Origin: Microcebus murinus
Taxonomy: Eukaryota > Chordata > Mammalia > Primates > Cheirogaleidae
NCBI RefSeq assembly: GCF_040939455.1
Contig: NC_134109.1
Span: 69,294,501 to 69,358,500, forward strand
Direction: 5' to 3'
Length of the DNA: 64,000 bases
The notes beneath the pieces are model-generated. The model was given only the letters and a program-made list of their open reading frames with translations, searched no databases and was not told the origin of the DNA. A program made the position numbers and the translations under genes. Within the stretch, counting starts at the first letter, position 1. Each line of letters begins with the position of its first letter. Of the stretch, positions 55,914 through 64,000 are shown piece by piece.

Positions 55914-55919
55914 TTTATT
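55914..55919 (-). terminator. IL25: Candidate IL25 polyadenylation signal
   Basis: TTTATT on the + strand is AATAAA on the gene strand, about 510 bases after the IL25 stop. A second variant (ATTAAA) lies a few bases further on, at about 55900-55905. Assignment is by position. Confidence 0.55.
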
Positions 55920-56425
55920 TGGATAAATCACTCCATGTTCAATAACAGCTTCTTCTTCAGAATGATCCATGTCAGAAGACTAGTAACTACACCAGAATGT
56001 GCCCAAAGTTGATGCTTGCTGAGTGTCTGATGAATGAATGAATGAACAAATAAAATGAAGGGCTCTGCACTGGCAAAGGGAAAATATCAAGAAAGTGCTT
56101 GTGCTGGGCCAGGGCAGTGGGAGAAAAAGATATAGGAGTGGTGGCTTCAAGAAATGGGCAGAGCTTTGAAGAACTTCCCTGAGAGGAAATGCCAAGACAC
56201 CAGCTTCCAGCAGCCCTAAGCAGCAGCTGCTCCCTTTAAAAAGTGCTTCCAAAAAAATGCAAAAGTGCGGTTGCCTCCGAAGGCCCCCATCCTGTTCCAG
56301 GATCCAGCTGCTCCAGGTGCTGCTTTGCAGGGGCCGAGTATTCGAGTGTCCTGGCCCATAGTGGCAGGTGGTGGTACAGCTGGCTCCGGTCTTCCCGACA
56401 GGGGACCAGCCTCAGGCAGGCACAA

Positions 56426-59400
56426 CTAGGCCATCACACGGGGCCGCACACACACACAAGCCAAGGAGACACGGTAGAGCCTGCGCTCCAGGCAGTAGCC
56501 ACTGTGGGCTGCCTGCTGGCCACGGCACGGCCGCCGGTAGAAGACGGTCTGGTTGTGGTACAGCAGCTCCGAGTTGCCCAGGGGATCCATGTGGGAGCCT
56601 GTCTGGAGGCTGACGCAGTGTGGGCACAGGCAACGGGCGTGGTACAGGTCCTGGGGGAACCGGTTCAAGTCCCTGTCCAACCTGTGGAGGTGGCACTTGT
56701 CAGGCCCTGCAGGGATGGGCCAGAGGCAGAGAGGGCTGGGTGGGCGGGGTGGGGATGCCAGAGGAGGGCTGCGGGGCCTGGCTTCTTATCTCAGTTCTGG
56801 CAGCCACTTGCTGCAAAACTTTGAACAAATTACCTCGCCACCACTGGATTTATTTTCCCCAACTGCAAACGAGGGTAGGGGGCAGAAGAGTGACTTTCCA
56901 ACTGAACCTGGGACTCTTAGGAAGGCAGGGAAGAGGAACAGGCCGTAGCCTCCAGCAGACCAGCAGTGCTTCTGTCTGATACAGACACTGGGCTGTAGCA
57001 TGACATTTCTTGTTGTAATTATGAAGTTTAGATGGTTTTACTACCATTATTATTAGTATTATTTTGCAAAAGTAAAAACTACTCTGACATCTAAGTATAG
57101 AAGAGTATAAAGTGAAAACTAACAGTCTCTCCCCACCAGTTCCACTCCCCAGAGGGAGCCATCAGCAACCATTTCCTGTACATCCTTCCAGACGCTGTCC
57201 AAGCACATGTTATAAGCACACTGAAGAGTGCATGGGAGGCCAGGCACGCTGGCTCACACCTATAATCCCAGCACCTTGGAACACCCTAGTGTAAGGATCA
57301 CAACATAATGAGACCCCTGTCTCTACGTTCTAAAAAAAATTTTTTTAATAAAAAATTATAAGAGTGCACAGGAAGAATTCTTTATTTATTCTGAAAGGCT
57401 TTCATGACCAAAAAAAGAAGACTTGAAAACCTCTGAAAAGTAAACCTCCCAAAGATCTGGAACTGCAGTAGTCTAGCAGGAAACAGCCCCAGGTTATAGG
57501 ACCATTCTGCACACAGATAAGCCCTGGCAAGCTGGGGTGCAGCTAGCACAGCATTTCCAAAGTGGGTTCCCTAATGAATAAACCTGCAAGAAAGGGGTCA
57601 GGTGGTCAAATGAGTATGGGAATCACTCAGTTTAACAGTTTCTTTTCTACAGACTTCTTGCAGACAGTAATGTATAGAAGGCATTCTGAATCTCCAAGGA
57701 GTAGGGGCTGCAGCAGCCTTTCTCAAATTTACTTGACATCATCCCTTTGCCTGAGGAGCAGCAGCTTGTGGGATGAGGGTTGCACAGAACACACTTTGGG
57801 GAAGCCCAGCTGAGTGGCTGTCAGGGGTTCATAGCCTCTCCGAGAGAGGTCTGGATCAAAGCCGAGTTAACCATCACAACCGTTCCCCTAAGAGGTTCCC
57901 ACACCATTGGATTTAGCCCAGGAACCAGTCAGCCTTCTGAGACCACTCCAGAGCATTGTGACCTGTAGTGTCCACCCTAGACCTAACCTCAACTAAAGCT
58001 GACACCCTCCCTGCTCCACTGAACTTCTCCATCTCCAAAGCCAAGACTAAGACTTATGAGGAGTAGGAATGCAGACACTGGTGAGAACACAGGACAGTAG
58101 AAGAAAAATGTTTGAGATCCCTAAGGCCCTAGAATTGAGGGTTTAACTCCTTAGAATACTTGTAACCCATTAATGGCCCGGGGCAATACCACTTGATATT
58201 GGGATGCTTCATGCCTGTATCATGCTGTTATTCTCTGATATTTTTGTTAGAAAAGTGTGGGCCATTATAGGGATTTTAAAAAAGGAAAATGAGGCCGGGC
58301 GCGGTGGCTCACGCCTGTAATCCTAGCACTTTGGGAGGCCGAGGCGGGCGGATTGCTCAAGGTCAGGAGTTCAAAACCAGCCTGAGCGAGACCCCGTCTC
58401 TACCAAAAATAGAAACAAATTAATTGACCAACTAAAAATATATATAGAAAAAAATTAGCCGGGCATGGTGGCGCATGCCTGTAGTCCCAGCTACTTGGGA
58501 GGCTGAGGCAGTAGGATCGCTGAGCCCCGGAGATTGAGGTTGCTGTGAGCCAGGCTGACGCCACGGCACTCACTCTAGCCTGGGCAACAAAGTGAGACTC
58601 TGTCTCAAAAAAAAAAAAAACTATAAAAAAAAAAAAAAAAAAAGGAAAATGAGAGAACCCACATAAGTATGGACTTTTACATACATTATATCACTTGATC
58701 TGCACATTAGCCTATGGGGTATTATATAGTTTTACAGATGACAAAAAAAGAAAGCTGGAGCTTCGAACACTTGAGTAATTGGCTCAAGGTTACCCAGTGA
58801 GAGTCAGAGCTAGGACTCAAATTTAGACCTTGTCTAATGCCCAAACATTTATGGGAGATCAAAAAGGACAGGGAGGCTGGAATTGGGCGGAACTCCCTGG
58901 TCCCTCACACATACCCTGACCAGCACACATAGGGGAGCTCCTGCAGGCATTCGGGAGGGGACAGCAGACTCACTCGTATCTCCAGGGGGAGATGGCCCTG
59001 CTGTTGAGGGGTCCGTCTTCACTGGACCTGCAGGATTCTGAGTAGGGGGCGAGGCTAGCTGGTTCTGGGGGAGTCATGAGCACAGTGCTCCACTTCAGCC
59101 ATTCCTCAGTGGAGTCCTGCCCTTTCCTGGGGCAGCAGCTGGGCCGATGGCTGCAGCCCTTCTGGAGTCCTTCATGGGCACCGAGAGTGTGGGTTCCCAT
59201 GACCATTGCGAAGAATGCAGCCACCTGTAGGAAAAGCCCAGTGAGAGACCTGCTCCCACCTAATCCAGGTCCCCTTCCCACCCAAACCCTGCCCGAGATG
59301 CTTTCTGAGACGCTGGTTTCTAGCTCTACCTGGCTCCCAGCCCCAAACCCGGGAGCTTGGCTTGCCTCCACCCTCAGCAGCATCTCTGCTCCCTTCCCTC

Positions 59401-59449
59401 TCAGCAGGCACTCTGCTCTGCCCACCCTGTGTGCACTCACCTGGTACAT
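56426..59449 (-). CDS. IL25: IL25 (interleukin-25, IL-17E), complete
   Basis: Secreted IL-17-family cytokine acting through IL17RB/IL17RA to induce type 2 immunity. Minus-strand coding exons: 59441-59449 (9 bases, MYQ), 58974-59224 (251 bases), 56426-56681 (256 bases; TAG stop 56426-56428). They total 516 bases: 171 aa. The signal peptide is the [16 protein letters not shown] region. Exon 2 has [10 protein letters not shown] and [19 protein letters not shown]. Exon 3 has the cystine-knot core RCLCPHC, an N-glycosylation site NQT, and [16 protein letters not shown]. Donor (GTGAGT) and acceptor sites are canonical, and the split codon 58974/56681 gives Glu in RYELDRDLNR. It is about 10 residues longer than human isoform 2 after GTHT. 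Human isoform 1 uses another first exon, which I could not place here. Confidence 0.95.
57236..57360 (+). mobile_element. Partial Alu/FLAM-like SINE
   Basis: 'ggccaggcacgctggctcacacctataatcccagcacctt' followed by a diverged, shortened remainder and an A/T-rich tail. It lies in IL25 intron 2. Confidence 0.75.
58293..58639 (+). mobile_element. Alu SINE, strepsirrhine type
   Basis: Forward Alu in IL25 intron 2 with a target-site duplication (aaaaggaaaatga before, repeated from about 58640). The tail is a long A run interrupted by CTAT. Confidence 0.94.
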
Positions 59450-59628
59450 GCCGAGGCTGCTCACTCAGCCACAGGTGTGGAGCCAACCAGCAGGCCTTCT
59501 GGAAGCAGGCTGACTGGAGCAGGTTAGGAGTCCTGGTTTTATTTTCAGCTAACCTGTTTTGCTTATTCAAATTTATTTCCACTATCTTTTGGAGGGAGTG
59601 ACTTGAGATTTAAGAAAAACAAAAAACA

Positions 59629-59973
<345 letters not shown>

Positions 59974-59974
59974 C

Positions 59975-60212
59975 CAAGGTACTCACCATTAAATTGGTAC
60001 TAATTGATAAACACTTATGTGCACATATGGAATAACATTCATTGGGTGTCGGGCAGGTGGGGGGGAGGAAGGGATGGGTATATTCACACCTAATGGGGGC
60101 AGTATGCACTGTTTGGGGGATGGGAACACTTGTAGCTTTAACTTGGGCAGGGCAAAGGCAATATATCTAATCTAAACATTTGTACCTGCATAATATTCTG
60201 AAATAAAAAACC
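59975..60212 (+). mobile_element. L1 LINE 3'-UTR fragment, strepsirrhine type
   Basis: 'ggtatattcacacctaatggg', 'cagtatgcactgtttgggggatggg' and 'aacatttgtacctgcataatattctgaaataaaaa' form the 3' UTR of L1 elements I associate with lemur and galago genomes. It ends in AATAAA plus A-rich sequence. Only about 240 bp, strongly 5'-truncated, no coding capacity. Confidence 0.75.
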
Positions 60213-63200
60213 GAAAAACCCTGAAAGTATTTCCAAAAGCTGCTTAAAATGCAGTGAGCATCATTATAAGCCTGGTAGCTGATTGGATAAACTTTGCTCT
60301 TTGCAGTTTTCCAGCGTGGGGTCAAAGCAATAGCATTCCGCTATTCTGTGTTCTTGCGAACTGCCATTATGGAAATTTCCCTGGCTGGTTTGGTACTCAA
60401 AATTAGGCAATGTCTTCTGGCCTGGAGGCCTCGTTTCCATGATCTCTGCTGCTCCCACCCAGGGTCTGGTCAACACGACTCCCCTTCTTCTCAGATGTCC
60501 TCCTGATCACCCACCTTGGTGAGCACTTCCCTCCCCTTTGGTCTCCTTTGACCCCCATCCCATTTTTCTTCTCTGACCTCTTCCCCAACTTTGATGACCC
60601 CAACTCCCATGACACCCATCATCTGTGACTTCTCCCCCATTGTCCCTTCCCCACTCTCCCACTTCTCCCACCCTCTCTGGTCACTGCCCCTAGCCCCATC
60701 CCCACATCCTCCCTGACCTCCTCCTTGGGATAGGGAGGCAGCCTAACCATGCAGGACTGCCAGGAAAGCCCTGGTTCCATGAGTTTGTTGGCCAGATGGG
60801 CAAGGTCGGATGGAAGAAGCTGTGGGTGACTGTTCCCATTGCACAAATAAGAAGATGAAGCAAGGAAGAGGAGGGACACCATAATAGTCTCACCTAAGAC
60901 CCAGAGGAGGTCTCAGTTCTGAGGACAAACCTACTCCCACCCCACTCACAGGGCCTTGGGGACATGGCCCATGGCAGACATAGCTGTTGCTCTTGTGCCA
61001 TGGGTGAGTCCACTCAGCCCCAGCACCCCCAGCAACATGGGCCACTGTCAGCCAGGAGTGAGTACATGTGCCCCAGAGAGGCCAGGAGCTGGGCCTGACC
61101 TGGAAGACACAGGTCGGCCAGTGGCCAGTCTGCTTGTGGGCATGGTGCTGAGAGCAGGCCAGAGTTCACACCCCTCCAGGCCTTTGTCTTCCTCCTTGCC
61201 TAGCACCCCCCTCGTGCCACCCCTTGTCTCTAGAATGATGCTTCCTGATTTGCATGTGATTTCCCTCAGAAAATACTCCTGTAGTAACCAAGGACTCAGG
61301 AAATAAACAAAGGGAGCCAGGAATAACTTAAACTGTAGAGCAAGAGGTACTCCTTCAAATTTGAAATGCTTTAAGGCAAAGCAGCCCCAAAGGAGAAGAG
61401 TGATGATGTCAGAGGCCATTCTGGAGAACTGGGAGAAGCTGCTCTGATGAGTCTTACGAGGCCTGAAACCACGGGGGCTTAGAGGGCTTTCCATTCCAGC
61501 CCTGACCAACTCCAAATCTAAGCTCCTGGTACAGAGATGCCACACTATGTCCATCCCCAGTTGGCTATGAATGGAAGGGGAGCCCCCACAGGGGGTGCTT
61601 GCCTACTCACCTGGGCTTGGGCTGGAATAGGTCTCACCTGCACCTGCCCAAGGCCACAGGGCATTCGTGCCCACTTAGGCATTCAGCCCTGCTGGCTGGG
61701 ATTCACTCTCCAGCTTCCTGTTCCCTGGCCCTTGGTCTGGCACATGGCCTCTGGGTGGCTTCTGGTGTTCCGGAGCAACCCCAACCCTAAGACAGGCTCA
61801 TAGGGGGCAGTGCTGCTATAGAAGAACTGGATGCCTATGAGTCTCCCCACACCAAGGAGAACCGCAGGGCTAAGAAGGGAGTAAACCTTAGCCCAAAGGT
61901 CCTGGCTGGCCACTGTCCAGGAGGGGGTGCTCAGAGGAGCTAAAAATGATTCCAGCTACTTGTTTCACTTGGTGACACTGCACAGAGGACACAGCTAGGC
62001 TACCAGGGACATTGCCCTTCAGGAGAGGCCTTTGGGGTATCATCCTGAGGCAGAGGGAATGCCCCCCAAACACATAGTCTCCCTCAGGGTTGGCTCTACC
62101 CACCCTATGATGCCTGGGCCTGACCCGAGAGCCTGTGCTCTGAGCCACGTGCCCCCACCCCACACCCATTTGCTCAGCTACTGCTCTTATCTCGGTAGCA
62201 GCTCTGTGGGACTCCTTAGGGTGACTCCCTGTCATGATAAACATTTTCCAGAGGGTTTTCCTCTTAGGGTGACTAGTTTTGGAATCCCTGAGTCATCTCA
62301 GCTTCCAGGGAACCCCGGGAGGTGTGGGGACATGGGGGTGGCAATGGGGAAAATGGAGGAGGCAGGAGCAAAGGAAAGTTCACACAACCCTCATATCAAG
62401 GGTCCCCTCCCAGCACAGCCCCATCTGCCTGAGCCTGACCTGGCAGCCAAAGAGGGCTTGCTGGGATTCCTACCCCTGTGCCCCTGAGAAAAGAGGTTAG
62501 CACCTACAGGAAAGGGCAGGGAAGATGTGATGGAATACACCTGCCACCTTGGCTTGGAAAGGCTGTTGGGGCTTCAAGGAAATTAGAATATGGCTGTCCT
62601 GCCCTTTCTCAGAAGGATATTCCTCACCTGCTACCTTGAAGTCTTGGCCCTGCCAGTGACCAGCTCTTGCTTGACCTTGGGTCCTCCCTCCTCATTTGTA
62701 GGAATGTGGGTGTTTGGGTGGGTGGGGGTCAGCGGGAACACTGGCCTGGATGGGCACAAAGGTGCCAACTAGCTTAGCTGCTCTGGACCTTAGCTCCTGA
62801 AATAGTGCTAAATCCACAGGCCTCAGCAGGGTCTACTGAAGCTCACCTGCACCCACCTTATGCAAGGCTAGGGCACTGATGTTAAAATGTTGAAATACTT
62901 CTGCATCTGCTCATAAGTAGATGCTGCTCTCAGCTTTGGGACACCCTCCTACCATACTTCCCTATGATCCAGCACCTAAAAGATGAACACCTGGTACAGA
63001 TGGAAGCCTCCAGAACATTGCTCCCATATTCTGATTGGTAGGTGATAATGGTTTAGCTACAAAAATGCTCAGGAGCATAGCCTCAGGAGCATGCCCTCAG
63101 GGAGAACCCAGTCTGGCCTGGAAGACACAGGAAGAATGTGAATTAGCAGGACAAAGAACCTGGCAACCCCCTACACCCAGCCCAGGGCTAGTGTCTCCCC

Positions 63201-63244
63201 ACAGAGAGCCTTTGGCTTACTCAGCTTTGTCCTATAATCGTGGC

Positions 63245-63830
63245 TGCCCTAGTTCATTCATGGGCTCACCACATGTTTGTTGAGCACCTACTATATGCCA
63301 GGCCCTATTGTAAATGTTAGGAATGCATAGGAGGACAAACCAGATAAGGTAAGCCTCATGAAGCTTACATTTTCGGAAAAGATAGATGATAAACAAGGAA
63401 ACAAGATAATTTCTGATAATAATAAGTGCTATGAAGAAAACGAAACAGTGTTATGAGATAGGGGAGGCGGGGAGTTCCAGGGCTGGGGGGAGGTTTAATG
63501 TGGTGGGTCAGGGAAAGCCTTTCTGAGGACGCAGTATTTGACATGATGATGAGAAGGGTCTGGGGGAAGACCCTCTGGCCTAGGCAGAGGGGGCAGGACA
63601 TGCAGAGCCCTAGAGGTGGGAAAGAGCATGGCATGTGCGAGAAACAGAAAGGACAGTGGAATGGTTGGAAAACAGGGGATAAGGGGGAGAGTGGGATGGG
63701 ATGAGGTGGAAAAGGTCGGCAGGGACTAGATCACACAGGGTCTTACAGGCTATGGAACATTTGGATTTTATTCCAAGGTCAGTGGGAAGGTACTGACTGG
63801 ATTCAAGCATGAATTACATGATCTGAGTTT
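63245..63830 (+). repeat. Ancient interspersed repeat, family not assigned
   Basis: Follows a common mammalian repeat pattern: 'tttgttgagcacctactatatgccagg', 'aagcttacattt', 'ataataagtgctatgaag', 'gtcagggaaagcctttctgagg', 'agggtcttacaggctatgg'. It could be an L2-class element; I cannot name the family with confidence. Confidence 0.6.
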
Positions 63831-63884
63831 CTCAAAGGCAGGCTCCATGTCCTTGACATTCTGGTGCCTCTCAGGGCTGACACC

Positions 63885-64000
63885 AAATAACAACAATAGT
63901 AGCTGCTTTTGTCCAATATGTATACATCACGGGCCAGGCACTGTTCTCAGGATGCTCTTAATCCTCACAACAAGCTGATGCTATAGCTTTCTTTATTACC
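63885..64000 (-). repeat. MIR-like SINE fragment cut by window end
   Basis: 'gggccaggcactgttctcagg', 'cttaatcctcacaacaagctgatgctatag' is a reverse MIR pattern. It continues past the window. Confidence 0.6.

Noticed and set aside
61048..61554. Minus-strand frame of 168 codons upstream of IL25
   Set aside because: No recognisable domain, signal or splice context. Plausible by chance in GC-rich DNA.
62000..64000. 5' end of EFS, expected by human synteny
   Set aside because: No EFS exon or CpG-rich promoter is seen before the window ends. It probably lies just outside.

Overview
This is nuclear DNA from a primate, almost certainly a strepsirrhine and most likely a lemur. The genes are split by GT-AG introns, and the many Alu copies carry the left-arm extension (the 'ttaattggccaac' type stretch next to 'ctatttatag') typical of strepsirrhine Alus. 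One L1 3' end (about 59975-60212) is also of a strepsirrhine type. The locus is the cardiac myosin heavy chain cluster, syntenic with human 14q11.2.

Layout: (1) 57-20372, + strand: MYH7 (slow/beta cardiac myosin), lacking only its 5' exons. The window opens in the intron before human exon 5; 36 coding exons are present, and with the 115 missing residues they give 1935 aa. MIR208B lies in intron 30. (2) 20373-24585: the 4.2-kb MYH7-MYH6 intergenic region, ending in the MYH6 promoter with a DR4 thyroid response element, a MEF2 site, a CArG-like site and a TATA box. (3) 24586-50180, + strand: complete MYH6 (alpha cardiac myosin), 39 exons, 1939 aa, with MIR208A in intron 29. (4) 52855-55089, - strand: CMTM5, a four-helix MARVEL protein of 156 aa in five coding exons. 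(5) 56426-59449, - strand: IL25 (IL-17E), 171 aa in three coding exons. (6) 59450-64000: no gene seen; Alu, L1 and older repeats.

MYH7 and MYH6 encode the two interchangeable motors of the cardiac thick filament. Their order, the DR4 element and the two intronic miR-208 genes are the known wiring of the thyroid-hormone-controlled alpha/beta switch. CMTM5 and IL25 are unrelated neighbours, convergent with MYH6.

The most informative feature beyond gene identity is a mosaic of near-identical blocks, introns included, shared by MYH7 and MYH6. One 248-bp intron is identical in both genes, while neighbouring introns are unalignable. This pattern is best explained by repeated interlocus gene conversion. 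I found no undescribed gene system; the candidate novelties are structural and regulatory and are listed as findings. All comparisons with human or mouse sequences are from memory, not from a search.
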